A DNA stretch of 64,000 nucleotides, taken from assembly GCF_001908275.1 (NCBI RefSeq), contig NZ_CP018620.1:1612001-1676000 (forward strand), in the 5' to 3' direction. The translations under genes were made by a program, and so were the position numbers. This stretch comes from Paenibacillus xylanexedens. GTDB taxonomy: Bacteria; Bacillota; Bacilli; Paenibacillales; Paenibacillaceae. Each line of letters opens with the position of its first letter. The stretch's first letter is position 1. Under the pieces are notes generated by a model. It searched no databases. It was not told where the DNA came from and was given only the letters and a program-made list of their open reading frames with translations. Shown in pieces: positions 18,975 to 28,323 of the stretch.

Positions 18975-20240
18975 ATGGATATTCTGGTAGTAGGCGGCGG
19001 TGGCCGGGAGCATGCAATCATTTGGGCTCTGGCGAAGAGTCCAAAGGTAGACAAGATTCACTGTACACCGGGAAATGCAGGTATTGCTCAGCTCGCTGAG
19101 TGTCATGCCATTGCGGTAAATGAATTTGATAAACTAACGGCTCTTGCTGTAGAGCTTAAAGTGGGATTGGTGGTTATTGGTCCGGATGATCCGCTTGCAG
19201 ATGGGATCGTGGATGCATTTGATTCGACAGGTATTCCGGTATTCGGCCCCCGTCGTAATGCAGCAGAGATCGAAGGAAGTAAAACGTTCATGAAGGACCT
19301 GCTGCACAAATATAACATTCCAACCGCAGCCTATGAAAAATTCGACAACTACGAACAGGCTCAAGCATACCTGAATGAGCAAGCAATCCCGGTTGTCATC
19401 AAGGCAGATGGACTGGCAGCGGGCAAAGGTGTGACGGTAGCTTATTCGCGTGAAGAGGCTAATCAGGCACTTCGCAGCATCATGGTGGACAAAGTATTTG
19501 GTGAAGCAGGAGCCAAAGTGATCATCGAGGAATTCCTCGCAGGGCAGGAAATGTCCATTCTGGCTTTTGTCGATGGGGAGACGGTTCGTCCGATGGCAGC
19601 AGCACAGGATCACAAACCTGTATTCGACAATGATCAGGGGCCAAACACAGGCGGTATGGGTACATATTCACCATTGCCACATATCCCTGCTTCTATTATT
19701 GAGCAAGCCGTGGAGACGATCATTAAACCAACGGCTAAAGCGATGGTGTCCGAGGGACGTCCATTCCAGGGTGTGTTGTTTGCCGGACTGATGATTTCAC
19801 CAGATGGTAAACCCAAAACGATTGAGTTCAACGCACGTTTTGGTGATCCCGAAACACAGGTCGTACTGCCACGCTTGAAGAGTGACTTGTTCGATATCTT
19901 CTGGGCAACCGTTCATGGCAAGCTGGCTGACATTGAGATTGAATGGAGCGATGAAGCCGCAGTATGTGTGGTACTTGCTTCAGGAGGTTATCCGGGTCCT
20001 TATGCCAAAGGCGTAGTCATTGAAGGTCTGGATCAAGTAGATGATGCCGTGGTATTCCACGCAGGTACAGCGCGTAGTGAAGCGGGAGATTGGGTCACCA
20101 ATGGTGGACGAATCCTGGGCGTAGTTGGCCTTGGTGCGGATATTGCCGAAGCTAGAAACAAAGCCTATGAACAGGCGGAGCGTATCCATTTTGATGGTAA
20201 ACATCAGCGGACGGATATTGCTGCTAAAGCACTCGTATAG
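18975..20240 (+). CDS. purD: Phosphoribosylamine-glycine ligase (GAR synthetase)
   Basis: Second step of the pathway: phosphoribosylamine plus glycine plus ATP to GAR. 421 residues from ATG 18975 (MDILVVGGGGREHAIIWALA), with GGAGGGGG upstream. ATP-grasp signatures: VVIKADGLAAGKGVTVA, VIIEEFLAGQEMSILAF, DHKPVFDNDQGPNTGGMGTYSP and FNARFGDPETQVVLPRL. It is the last pur gene; the order EKBCSQLFMNHD equals that of B. subtilis. Confidence 0.96.
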   Translation: MDILVVGGGGREHAIIWALAKSPKVDKIHCTPGNAGIAQLAECHAIAVNEFDKLTALAVELKVGLVVIGPDDPLADGIVDAFDSTGIPVFGPRRNAAEIEGSKTFMKDLLHKYNIPTAAYEKFDNYEQAQAYLNEQAIPVVIKADGLAAGKGVTVAYSREEANQALRSIMVDKVFGEAGAKVIIEEFLAGQEMSILAFVDGETVRPMAAAQDHKPVFDNDQGPNTGGMGTYSPLPHIPASIIEQAVETIIKPTAKAMVSEGRPFQGVLFAGLMISPDGKPKTIEFNARFGDPETQVVLPRLKSDLFDIFWATVHGKLADIEIEWSDEAAVCVVLASGGYPGPYAKGVVIEGLDQVDDAVVFHAGTARSEAGDWVTNGGRILGVVGLGADIAEARNKAYEQAERIHFDGKHQRTDIAAKALV

Positions 20241-20251
20241 AATGAATATAA

Positions 20252-20303
20252 GAGCCCGTAAAGATGTATACCGGAAAGGTATTTGCATCTTGCGGGCTCT
20301 TTG
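20252..20303 (+). terminator. Terminator hairpin at the end of the pur operon
   Basis: GAGCCCG (20252-20258) pairs with CGGGCTC (20293-20299), continued inward by AGATG/CATCT. The T tract is short (TCTTTGC). Confidence 0.65.
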
Positions 20304-20946
20304 CTACGTATATAGATGTATCTTGTGCATACAGCGGACTTATTTTATATGGGAAAGACATGGGAAAGATACGAAACAGGATGAAATCAGGCATGTTTAA
20401 TGCCCTAAATTAAGGGGTAGTATTTTTATAAATTAGACTATACTAAACATGTGAACAATATCACATTATGAGGTAATATCAATCATATTATATAAAGTAC
20501 GTAACATACATAGAGACTAATTTGTGAACATTATACTGTAAGCTTGTGGCAAACCATAACGTGCAACTGGATGGTTGAGCGGGAAACATGGTATACTTTT
20601 CGGAAACAGGAATGAGTACGAGGGGAGGTGGATATCTATTGGGTAGGCGATATTGTAAATTGTCCAAATGGCGAATCTAGGTGGAGTTAAGCGAGGAACA
20701 ATTGACAGCATGAGGGGTAACCCGATTTGAATGAAGAAGTTTCTGCATGTCATTGACTTCATCTTGAATTCCTGTTTTGGTTTTACAAGGTCAAACGTAA
20801 GACTTATACAAAAGATATCATTGAAATCAATTTTATATAAGGCAGACGTCGTGTTGAAAGACTAACAGTTGATGAATGGTTAACACAGTTAACGGATCAC
20901 GCTGTAACTATCTCTGGAGGTGAATCCCTGAGAACCGGGGAAATCA
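20304..20946 (+). other. Long gene-poor gap with possible short coupled frames
   Basis: No recognised gene. An extended -10 (TGGTATACT near 20589-20597) is followed by GAGGGGAGGTGG and several very short overlapping frames: 20 codons from a GTG, 10 codons from a second GTG, 6 codons from an ATG, then 44 codons from ATG 20731 to the stop at 20865 (begins MKKFLHVIDFILNSCFGF). Their stop-start overlaps look like leader peptides, but none has independent support. An AACCAT/ATGGTT hairpin lies just upstream. Confidence 0.3.
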
Positions 20947-20949
20947 TTG
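20916..20949 (+). promoter_or_regulatory. Translation-start leader 1: ribosome site, hairpin, TTG
   Basis: GGAGGTGAATCCCT, a stem CCC/GGGG, then GGGAAATCATTGGAC leading into the TTG start. The ribosome site is 26 bases from the start codon, but the hairpin would bring them close. The same layout and spacing recur at 22538. Confidence 0.6.
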
Positions 20950-22284
20950 GACATAATTACCATATTGAATATCGTTTTACTTATTATCTTGATTGCATTG
21001 ACTGCATTTTTCGTAGCATCGGAGTTCGCTGTAGTCAAAATTCGTACATCAAGAGTGGATCAACTGGTCGCGGAGGGCAATAAAAAGGCCGTATTGGCTA
21101 AAAAAGTTGTCTCGGACCTGGATTATTATCTGTCAGCCTGTCAGCTCGGTATTACGGTCACTGCACTGGGACTGGGAGCGCTCGGAAAACCGACGGTTGA
21201 GAGATTGTTATATCCGGTATTCAATTATTTAGATGTACCTGCTTCAATCTCGTCGATTGCTTCCTATGCGATCGCCTTTATCCTCGTCACGTTCTTGCAC
21301 GTGGTTGTTGGTGAGATGGCACCGAAAACGTTGGCGATTCAATTCTCAGAAAAACTTACATTAATGCTCGCCCCATCGCTATACTGGTTTGGTAAAATCA
21401 TGTATCCGTTCATCTGGGCGCTTAATGGAACTTCACGTGTTCTTCTGCGAGGATTCGGTGTAAAGCCTGCCAAACATGATCAAGCCTACTCGGAGGACGA
21501 GATCAAAATCATCATGAACCAGAGTTATGAAGGTGACGAGAACAACAAGACCAAGCTTTCATATCTGGAAAATGTATTTGTGTTCGACGAACGTGATGCC
21601 AAAGATATCATGGTGCCGCGTACGGAACTGGTGACATTAGATCAGGATATGACCTATGACGATATTATTCCTATATTGGATGAACATAACTACTCACGTT
21701 ACCCTGTCATCGAGGATGGGGACAAGGACCGCATTATCGGCGTTGTGAATGTGAAAAAGATTTTGCCTGACATGGTTGCTGCAAGATCGTATCAACTGAG
21801 CGAGTTCGTTCGTGAGATTCCGTTCGTTTCCGAAGTTACAAGTATCCAGGATGCGATGATTAAAATGCAGCAGGAACGTGTACACATGGCCGTGGTCGTG
21901 GATGAATATGGGGGTACCTCGGGTATCATTACGATGGAGGATATTCTGGAGGAACTTGTCGGTGAGATTCGCGATGAATTCGATGCCGATGAGGTGGCTG
22001 ATATCCAGGAAACCGGAAAGAATCAATATCTCATTAATGGTCGGGTACTTTTGGATGAAGTGGAACGGCAGTTCGGACTTAGCTTTGAAGGAAATGAAGA
22101 GATGGATACCGTGGCCGGATGGATTCAATACCAGAAGGGTGTAGGTGTGGAAAAAGGAGACACGGTAGAACACGGCGATTATGTCTGGACCGTTGTCGAT
22201 ACCGAGAACTATCACATCAAACAAGTTCTTCTGGAACGAGTGAGCGGCGCACAGGTTGAGGAAGCGACTAGCGATCTGGCGTGA
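20947..22284 (+). CDS. Membrane CBS-domain protein, DUF21-CBS-CorC/HlyC family
   Basis: 445 residues. DUF21 region of about 190 residues with four hydrophobic segments (residues 5-25, about 60-80, 95-120, 130-150) and the motifs [39 protein letters not shown] and [16 protein letters not shown] pair follows ([59 protein letters not shown]), then a C-terminal CorC/HlyC domain. Relatives such as YhdP/MpfA and CorC are linked to Mg2+ export or resistance; this role is inferred from family. The start is TTG 20947. Confidence 0.9.
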   Translation: MDIITILNIVLLIILIALTAFFVASEFAVVKIRTSRVDQLVAEGNKKAVLAKKVVSDLDYYLSACQLGITVTALGLGALGKPTVERLLYPVFNYLDVPASISSIASYAIAFILVTFLHVVVGEMAPKTLAIQFSEKLTLMLAPSLYWFGKIMYPFIWALNGTSRVLLRGFGVKPAKHDQAYSEDEIKIIMNQSYEGDENNKTKLSYLENVFVFDERDAKDIMVPRTELVTLDQDMTYDDIIPILDEHNYSRYPVIEDGDKDRIIGVVNVKKILPDMVAARSYQLSEFVREIPFVSEVTSIQDAMIKMQQERVHMAVVVDEYGGTSGIITMEDILEELVGEIRDEFDADEVADIQETGKNQYLINGRVLLDEVERQFGLSFEGNEEMDTVAGWIQYQKGVGVEKGDTVEHGDYVWTVVDTENYHIKQVLLERVSGAQVEEATSDLA

Positions 22285-22375
22285 TCTTGGTTGGTTCGAT
22301 CTGACTGTAATCTAGGCTTTGACTGCCTATTTGGCTACTGCCCTCAGAATTTAAAACGTTTTGGCAACGTAACAG

Positions 22376-22509
22376 TGTAGGGGACGGAACCGATTCTGAA
22401 GAAGCGTAGCGTTCGCGTTTGCAAACCAATTTTAAACCTTTGAAAACAACAATCAGGAAAATTTGGAGGCAATGGCGATCGGAAGAACGAGCCGTCACCG
22501 GAACGTCAC
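22376..22509 (+). repeat. Dispersed palindromic repeat, copy E (between the CBS genes)
   Basis: Left arm GGGACGGAACCGATTCTGAA then GAAGCGTAGCGTTCGCGTTT; right arm GGCAATGGCGATCGGAAGAA then CGAGCCGTCACC. It is the most diverged full copy and the only one outside the pur operon in this window. Confidence 0.7.
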
Positions 22510-22537
22510 TCGTGCAAACCTTATTTTAAATTTTAAT

Positions 22538-22571
22538 GGAGGTGAATCCCTCAGGTTGAGGGAAATCATTG
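22538..22571 (+). promoter_or_regulatory. Translation-start leader 2: ribosome site, hairpin, TTG
   Basis: GGAGGTGAATCCCT, stem CCCTC/GAGGG, then GGGAAATCATTGGAC. Spacing between GGAGG and TTG is 26 bases, as in leader 1. The stem bases differ from leader 1 but still pair, which suggests the hairpin is kept. Confidence 0.6.
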
Positions 22572-23651
22572 GACGGAATAATAGCCTTGAATTTATTTTT
22601 AGTAGCCGTATTTATAGGTCTGACAGCCTTTTTCGTTGGAGCCGAATTTGCAATTCTTAAAGTACGGATGTCCCGAATCGATCAATTGATCTCGGAAGGC
22701 AACAAAAAGGCAGTACTGGCCAAAAAAGTGGCGCACAACCTGGATTATTATCTGTCGGCATGTCAATTGGGGATTACCATCACGGCGCTGGTATTGGGAG
22801 CCTTGGGTGAACCTACTGTTGAGAAAATGCTGCATCCGCTCTTTGAGCGCATGGAAGTGCCGGCGGCATTGTCTACCGTGCTTTCCTATGGTATTGCTCT
22901 AGCGATCATTACCTTCCTGCACGTGGTTATTGGTGAATTGGCACCGAAAACGCTGGCGATTCAGTTTGCAGAGAGAATGACGCTGTTGTTGGCACCACCA
23001 CTGTACTGGTTCGGTAAAATCATGAATCCGTTCATCTATGCGCTGAATGGAGCTGCTCGTCTGTTGCTTGGCATATTTGGTGTAAAACCTGCCGGGCATG
23101 ATACCGTTCACTCCGAAGAAGAGCTGAAGCTGATTATGGCACAGAGCTACGAGAGTGGCGAGATCAACCAGACGGAGCTGGACTATCTCAAAAACATTTT
23201 TGCTTTTGATGAGCGTCTGCTTCAGGAGATTATGATTCCACGAGATAAAATTGTTACTCTGAATAAGGAAATGCCGATTGATCAGATCATTGAGACGCTG
23301 AATCGACATGAATACACGCGATACCCTGTTATTGCAAATGGGGATCAGGCACATTTTGTTGGCTTTATTAATACAAAAGAAATGCTGACGAGTGTGGCTG
23401 CGGGCAGAGATTTCAATATGGAGACATTTGTTCACAATACGCCGAGTTTCTCCGAGCGTTCTCCAATCAAGGATGTACTGATCCAGATGCAGCAAAGCCG
23501 TGTACACATTGCAACCGTGAAAAACGAGGCAGGTGCTACGGTAGGTATGGTTACGATGGAGGATATCCTTGAAGAGATTGTCGGAGATATCAAGGATGAA
23601 TACGAGCATAAAGATTTGGTGAATCCACCAAAAAGAATGAAACTGGTTTAA
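22569..23651 (+). CDS. Membrane CBS-domain protein, DUF21-CBS, lacking the CorC/HlyC domain
   Basis: 360 residues, clearly a tandem paralogue of the gene at 20947: [36 protein letters not shown] and [19 protein letters not shown] align along the DUF21 part, and the CBS pair is present ([31 protein letters not shown]). It stops shortly after the second CBS domain, so the C-terminal CorC/HlyC domain of about 80 residues is absent. The end is clean and followed by a terminator, so this may be a natural short form. Start is TTG 22569. Membrane, possibly ion efflux by family. Confidence 0.88.
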   Translation: MDGIIALNLFLVAVFIGLTAFFVGAEFAILKVRMSRIDQLISEGNKKAVLAKKVAHNLDYYLSACQLGITITALVLGALGEPTVEKMLHPLFERMEVPAALSTVLSYGIALAIITFLHVVIGELAPKTLAIQFAERMTLLLAPPLYWFGKIMNPFIYALNGAARLLLGIFGVKPAGHDTVHSEEELKLIMAQSYESGEINQTELDYLKNIFAFDERLLQEIMIPRDKIVTLNKEMPIDQIIETLNRHEYTRYPVIANGDQAHFVGFINTKEMLTSVAAGRDFNMETFVHNTPSFSERSPIKDVLIQMQQSRVHIATVKNEAGATVGMVTMEDILEEIVGDIKDEYEHKDLVNPPKRMKLV

Positions 23652-23714
23652 GAAGCAGTAATGCAAAAGTAATACAGGTATACGAAGCAACCTAATCAAT
23701 GGTTCTAATGATAA

Positions 23715-23747
23715 GCAGGTTCCCGATGTGATCGGGGCCTGCTTTTT
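23715..23747 (+). terminator. Rho-independent terminator after the CBS gene pair
   Basis: GCAGG-TCCCGAT / ATCGGG-CCTGC stem with GTG loop, followed by TTTTT. Confidence 0.85.
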
Positions 23748-23906
23748 GTATTAAATCTTAATTTTAAAATAAAAGCTTGCATAATGTAGTCCAATGGATT
23801 AATATAAATTTAAAGAATCTTAAATTAAAGATAAATAATGAAAAGCAATAAATAAAAGAAGCAAAAACAACCTATGATACAACTAAAACCCAAGGGAGTG
23901 GAGATT

Positions 23907-24857
23907 ATGTTCAGAACTTCAGGAATTCATCATATTACAGCTTTTGTTGACGATGCGCAGAAAAACGTTGATTTTTATGCAGGTGTGTTGGCGCTCAGAC
24001 TGGTGAAAAAAACAATTAACTTTGATGCACCGGACGTGTATCACTTGTATTACGGGAATGAGCAGGGTGCACCGGGCACAATCATTACCTTTTTCCCACA
24101 GCAAAATTCAAGAAGAGGTGTCATTGGGTCAGGTCAGACTGGAGTTACCGTATATGCGGTTCCTGTAGGAAGCCTGCCTTTCTGGAAAGAACGTCTTGCT
24201 TCCTTTGATATTCCATATGAAAATAAAACCAGATTTGGTGAGCAGTACATTCGTTTCTTCGACAAAGGCGGTCTGTTGCTTGAACTGGTTGAACGTGAAG
24301 GTGGTCAGCCAAGCAACTGGAGTTTCAACGGTGTGACACCGGAGCATGCCATCAAAGGATTTGGCGGAGCCGTATTGTTCAGCCACGTTCCTGAGAAAAC
24401 CATGGACGTCTTGGTGAGCAAACTGGGTCTGGAGCAAGTCGGTGAAGAGAACGGACTCCTTCGTCTTCAGGCAAGCGGCGATATCGGTCAGATCATCGAT
24501 ATTCAGTCCACAGGTATCCAACGCGGGATTGGTGGAGCCGGAACGGTCCACCACATTGCATGGCGTGCCAAAGATTACGTGGAGCATGAACAAATTCAGC
24601 AGGATCTTGAACAATCCGGATATCATCCAACGCCAGTCATTGACCGTCAATACTTCAACGCTGTGTATTTCCGGGAGCCGGGTGGTATACTGTTCGAACT
24701 GGCTACGGATCCTCCGGGATTTGCACGGGATGAACCAGCAGAGAGCATGGGTGAGAAACTGATGTTGCCTGAATGGTATGAACCACAGCGTGAACAGATT
24801 GAACAATTGTTGCCACGAATTGAAGTACGTGAATGGAAAGGAGAGTCCAAATCATGA
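23907..24857 (+). CDS. Ring-cleaving dioxygenase, glyoxalase family (MhqA/MhqO/MhqE-like)
   Basis: 316 residues from ATG 23907 (MFRTSGIHHITAFVDD), with AAGGGAG upstream; the longer frame from 23874 has no ribosome site. Two vicinal-oxygen-chelate halves: GIHHITAFVDDAQKNVDFYAGVL with a metal His near residue 9, and GTVHHIAWRAKDYVEHEQI in the second half, with a Glu near the end in PGGILFELATDPPGF. B. subtilis relatives are induced by hydroquinone and catechol through MhqR. The stop overlaps the mhqD start (ATGA), which supports a shared role in quinone detoxification. The pairing resembles B. subtilis mhqE-mhqD; which paralogue is orthologous cannot be decided here. No MhqR-type box was found upstream. 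Confidence 0.88.
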   Translation: MFRTSGIHHITAFVDDAQKNVDFYAGVLALRLVKKTINFDAPDVYHLYYGNEQGAPGTIITFFPQQNSRRGVIGSGQTGVTVYAVPVGSLPFWKERLASFDIPYENKTRFGEQYIRFFDKGGLLLELVEREGGQPSNWSFNGVTPEHAIKGFGGAVLFSHVPEKTMDVLVSKLGLEQVGEENGLLRLQASGDIGQIIDIQSTGIQRGIGGAGTVHHIAWRAKDYVEHEQIQQDLEQSGYHPTPVIDRQYFNAVYFREPGGILFELATDPPGFARDEPAESMGEKLMLPEWYEPQREQIEQLLPRIEVREWKGESKS

Positions 24858-25477
24858 CCACAACCAATACAATGAAACATATCTATAAAGCAGGTGCTCA
24901 GCCGGATGCGCCAACAATCCTGTTGCTTCATGGCACAGGCGGAACCGAGAACGATCTGATCGGTCTGGCGGAGATGATCGCACCAGGAGCTTGCATACTT
25001 GGGGTGCGGGGTAATGTATCGGAGAACGGGATGCCCCGTTTCTTCCGCCGCCTGGCCGAAGGTATTTTTGATGAAGAAGATCTGATTGCTCGTACGGCAG
25101 AGCTGGGATCTTTTGTCGATGCAGCTGCGGTGGAATATGGGTTCGATCGGTCCAACGTGTATGCACTGGGTTACTCTAACGGTGCCAACATTGCGGCAAG
25201 CTTGATCTTCCATCAAGCAGATGTATTCAAAGGTGCAATCTTGCATCACCCGATGGTACCGCTGCGCGGACTGGAACTGCCGGATCTGAAAGGTCTGCCT
25301 GTGTTCATTGGTGCGGGCGAGAACGATCCGATTGTACCAAGACGTGAAACGGAGGAACTTGCTTCGCTGCTAAGCGGTGCAGGTGCCGATGTAAACACAC
25401 ATTGGGAGCGTCAGGGTCATCAATTGACTGGTACCGAAGCAGAAGCCGCGGTAGCTTGGTTTAAGACACAGGCGTAA
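24854..25477 (+). CDS. mhqD: Alpha/beta hydrolase MhqD (carboxylesterase-like)
   Basis: 207 residues starting at ATG 24854 (MTTTNTMKHIYKAG) behind AAAGGAG. TILLLHGTGGTENDL is the oxyanion region, LGYSNGANIAASL is the nucleophile elbow (Ser in GYSNG), GAGENDPIVP carries the Asp and ERQGHQLT the His. NVSENGMPRFFRRLAEGIFDEEDL is nearly the same as B. subtilis MhqD, a putative esterase of the quinone-stress regulon. Coupled to the dioxygenase by a 4-base overlap and ended by a terminator, so the two form a bicistronic unit. Confidence 0.92.
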   Translation: MTTTNTMKHIYKAGAQPDAPTILLLHGTGGTENDLIGLAEMIAPGACILGVRGNVSENGMPRFFRRLAEGIFDEEDLIARTAELGSFVDAAAVEYGFDRSNVYALGYSNGANIAASLIFHQADVFKGAILHHPMVPLRGLELPDLKGLPVFIGAGENDPIVPRRETEELASLLSGAGADVNTHWERQGHQLTGTEAEAAVAWFKTQA

Positions 25478-25511
25478 ATTGGGTGGATAGACGGTTATGA
25501 AACGTATAGAG

Positions 25512-25544
25512 ACAGCCTGATCGTGAAGATCGGGCTGTTTTTCC
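25512..25544 (+). terminator. Rho-independent terminator after mhqD
   Basis: ACAGCC-GATC / GATC-GGCTGT stem followed by TTTTTCC. Confidence 0.85.
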
Positions 25545-25592
25545 TTTTTATTTTGATCATCGTCAGGAAGAAGAAATGATTGACTGGTGTTA

Positions 25593-25606
25593 TGTAACCG
25601 TTACTA
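25593..25606 (+). promoter_or_regulatory. Possible cre/LacI-type operator before the beta-glucosidase
   Basis: TGTAACCGTTACTA contains the palindrome GTAACcGTTAC and matches most positions of the catabolite-responsive element. It lies 90-100 bases upstream of a sugar-hydrolase gene. Weak evidence. Confidence 0.3.
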
Positions 25607-25694
25607 ACCGGGTAAACATTTGAATGTGTGGTAGATAACCTTGTATGCTTAGTGATATAGCTATGTATCAACATCATGAACTGGAGGGGTTAAT

Positions 25695-27961
25695 GTGGAA
25701 CGTAACATCAAGGAACTGATACAGCAGATGACACTGGAAGAAAAAGCGGGCATGTGTTCGGGACTGGACTTTTGGCATCTGAAAGGGGTGGAGCGTCTTG
25801 GCATTCCATCCATCATGGTGACGGACGGACCTCATGGGCTTCGCAAGCAGGATGGGAGTGCGGATCATCTTGGGCTAACGTCGAGTGTGCCTGCAACCTG
25901 TTTCCCGTCTGCGGCAGGATTGGCTAGTTCATGGGACAAGGAGCTGGCGCGTCAGGTCGGGGTGGCTTTGGGTGAGGAATGTCAGGCCGAGGATGTAGCG
26001 GTATTACTTGGACCGGGTGTAAATATTAAACGTTCCCCGCTGGGCGGACGTAATTTTGAATACTTTTCCGAAGATCCGTTGTTATCTACGCAGATGGCTA
26101 CCGGTCATATTCAGGGTGTGCAGAGCCAGGGTGTGGGTACGTCTCTCAAACACTTTGCAGTTAATAATCAGGAAGAACGGCGCATGTCGATTGATGCGGT
26201 GGTGGATGAACGGACGCTGCGTGAGATCTATCTGGCGAGCTTCGAAGGTGCAGTGAAGGATGGACAGCCGTGGACGGTGATGTGTTCTTACAATAAGGTG
26301 AACGGTACGTATGCAGGTGAGAATGAATGGTTGCTTACGGATATTCTGAAAGACGAATGGGGTCACGAAGGTTTTGTGGTATCAGACTGGGGTGCGGTCA
26401 ATGAACGTGCAGACGCCCTTGCAGCAGGACTGGAACTGGAGATGCCAACAAGCGGTGGAATCGGTGAGCGTAAAGTGATTGATGCCGTAGAGAGCGGACA
26501 ACTGCCGCTGGACAAGCTGGATCGGGCGGTGGAGCGTCTGCTTACGCTGATCTTTAATACCGTTGATCAAAAGCAAGAAGGGGCTACATATAACAAGGAT
26601 GAGCATCACCAACTTGCGCGCAAGGTGGCAGCCGAGAGTATGGTTTTGCTGAAAAATGAAGAAGGTCTCCTGCCGCTGGGACGTGAAGGCGAAGTGGCGT
26701 TAATCGGGGCATTTGCGCGCAAACCTCGCTTCCAGGGCGGCGGCAGTTCCCATATTAATCCGACCAAAGTGGATGATATTGTGGAAGAGATGACACAGGT
26801 GGCTGGCGAAAGTGTAACCTTCTCGTATGCCCCAGGTTATCGGATTGAAGCGGATGATGTGGATGAGACATTGATGCATGAGGCTGTTCAGGCAGCACAG
26901 TCAGCGGATACCGCTGTTGTGTTTGTTGGATTGCCGGATCGTTATGAATCCGAAGGGTATGATCGTGCCCATTTGCGTCTGCCTGACAATCATATTCGTC
27001 TGATCGAAGAGATTGCAAAAGTACAATCACGTGTGGTTGTGGTGCTGAGCAACGGATCTCCAGTGGAGATGCCTTGGTTGCCGCAGGTGCAAGCGGTGCT
27101 TGAAGCTTATCTTGGTGGACAGGCCGTTGGTGGAGCGATAGCTGATCTGTTGTATGGGGAGGTGAATCCGTCCGGTAAACTGGCAGAGACATTCCCTGCC
27201 AAACTCAGCCATAATCCGTCTTATCTGAATTTCCCGGGCGAAGGGGATCGTGTCGATTACCGGGAAGGTATAAAAAAGAGCTGGAGCCACTGTTTCCGTT
27301 CGGTTATGGACTAAGTTATACGACATTTGAATATGCTGACCTGAAGGTAGATCGCACAGAATTGACCGATCAGGATGAGGTGAATGTGCAAGTAAGGGTC
27401 ACCAATACCGGTGACAGAGCGGGCAAAGAGATTGTACAGTTGTATGTCAGCGATGTAGAGAGCACAGTTATTCGTCCTGTAAGAGAATTAAAAGGATTTG
27501 CGAAGGTGGCCCTTGAACCTGGAGCGTCCAAAGTGGTGAGCTTCACACTAAACAAACGTTCATTCGCCTATTACAACGTAGATATGAAGGACTGGCATGT
27601 GGAGACCGGAGAGTTCGAGATTCAGGTAGGCAGTTCCTCACGGGACATTCATGTGCACACACGTGTGAATGTAGAGTCTACAGCGACATTCCTTCCAACC
27701 TATACGCGTAATAGTACATTGGGTGATATCCAGCGTGATCCGGCCCATAAACAGCTACTGGACCAGGCTTTGCAACAATTCCAGGAAGCCAGTGGGTTCG
27801 GCGGTGATGATGCCGGGGATCATGCAGATATGATGGATGCGATGATGAAATATATGCCGCTGCGAGCACTGGTTGCGTTTAGCGGTGGGGCCATGACGGA
27901 AGAAGCGATGAATGAACTTCTGGAGCAGCTGAACAACAAGGATCATGGTATTCGGGGATAA
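25695..27961 (+). pseudogene. Beta-glucosidase, GH3, broken by a frame-shifting deletion
   Basis: Starts at GTG 25695 behind GGAGGGG. The first 539 codons cover the GH3 N- and middle domains: [50 protein letters not shown] with nucleophile Asp231, and [10 protein letters not shown]. After REGI, at about 27270, the frame changes. The other frame continues [19 protein letters not shown] and then the C-terminal fibronectin-like domain to 27961. Intact relatives have about eight more residues here (a GYRYYD-like motif), so bases are missing, in a number not divisible by three. The product would be truncated unless the break is a sequencing error. The remaining sequence is otherwise undamaged, so the event looks recent. 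Confidence 0.85.
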
Positions 27962-28094
27962 GGGGCTGTGCTCTTAAACCGAGTATTCGTCGATCCTTGG
28001 ATTAAGCGATTACGATTATGCGATACGTGCAGGAACTGCGCACGAAGCCATAAGAAAGTGCATGAGGGCCAGCCGCATAGTGGCTGGGACAGTA

Positions 28095-28125
28095 CCCGAT
28101 CCGATCATGGATCGGGTTTTCTTTT
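28095..28125 (+). terminator. Rho-independent terminator after the GH3 gene
   Basis: CCCGATCC (28095-28102) and GGATCGGG (28109-28116) pair perfectly, followed by TTTTCTTTTT. Confidence 0.85.
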
Positions 28126-28225
28126 TGAATAAGGAAAAAGGGGTGAAAGGAACGGTGGGATGGGGGATGATCCTAGTAACGTGACAGAGGTGACAGGACT
28201 GCTCTAACTTGCTGAAGCAACATGG

Positions 28226-28254
28226 TTGTCGTAAAGCATGGATTATTCTATAAT
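28226..28254 (+). promoter_or_regulatory. Sigma-A promoter of the alpha/beta hydrolase gene
   Basis: TTGTCG (28226-28231) and a perfect TATAAT (28249-28254) are 17 bases apart. Because this lies inside the longest open frame, the frame's upstream start at 28222 cannot be right. Confidence 0.65.
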
Positions 28255-28262
28255 GAAGTAAT

Positions 28263-28277
28263 TGATAATCATTTTCA
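28263..28277 (+). promoter_or_regulatory. Fur-box-like palindrome over the transcription start
   Basis: TGATAATCATTTTCA matches the Bacillus Fur 7-1-7 box (TGATAATNATTATCA) at 14 of 15 positions, and ATTGA/TCAAT extends the symmetry outward. It begins nine bases after the -10, so a bound repressor would block transcription. Confidence 0.6.
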
Positions 28278-28323
28278 ATTAGATTCGGTGAAAGACGAAT
28301 ATGCACGTAATCAGGAGGGGAAT

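Noticed and set aside
20517..20762. 81-codon minus-strand frame
   Set aside because: No ribosome site or recognisable protein character.
20916..20949. ydaO or Mg riboswitch in the CBS leader
   Set aside because: Only a ribosome-site-like GGAGGTGAATCC resembles part of the ydaO motif; the second copy has just about 30 bases of unique leader, too short for a riboswitch.
24129..24806. 225-codon minus-strand frame inside the dioxygenase gene
   Set aside because: Antisense shadow; the plus strand has the glyoxalase-family motifs.
28222..28323. N-terminal extension of the alpha/beta hydrolase
   Set aside because: It covers the promoter and Fur box; the AGGAGGGG site fits ATG 28324.
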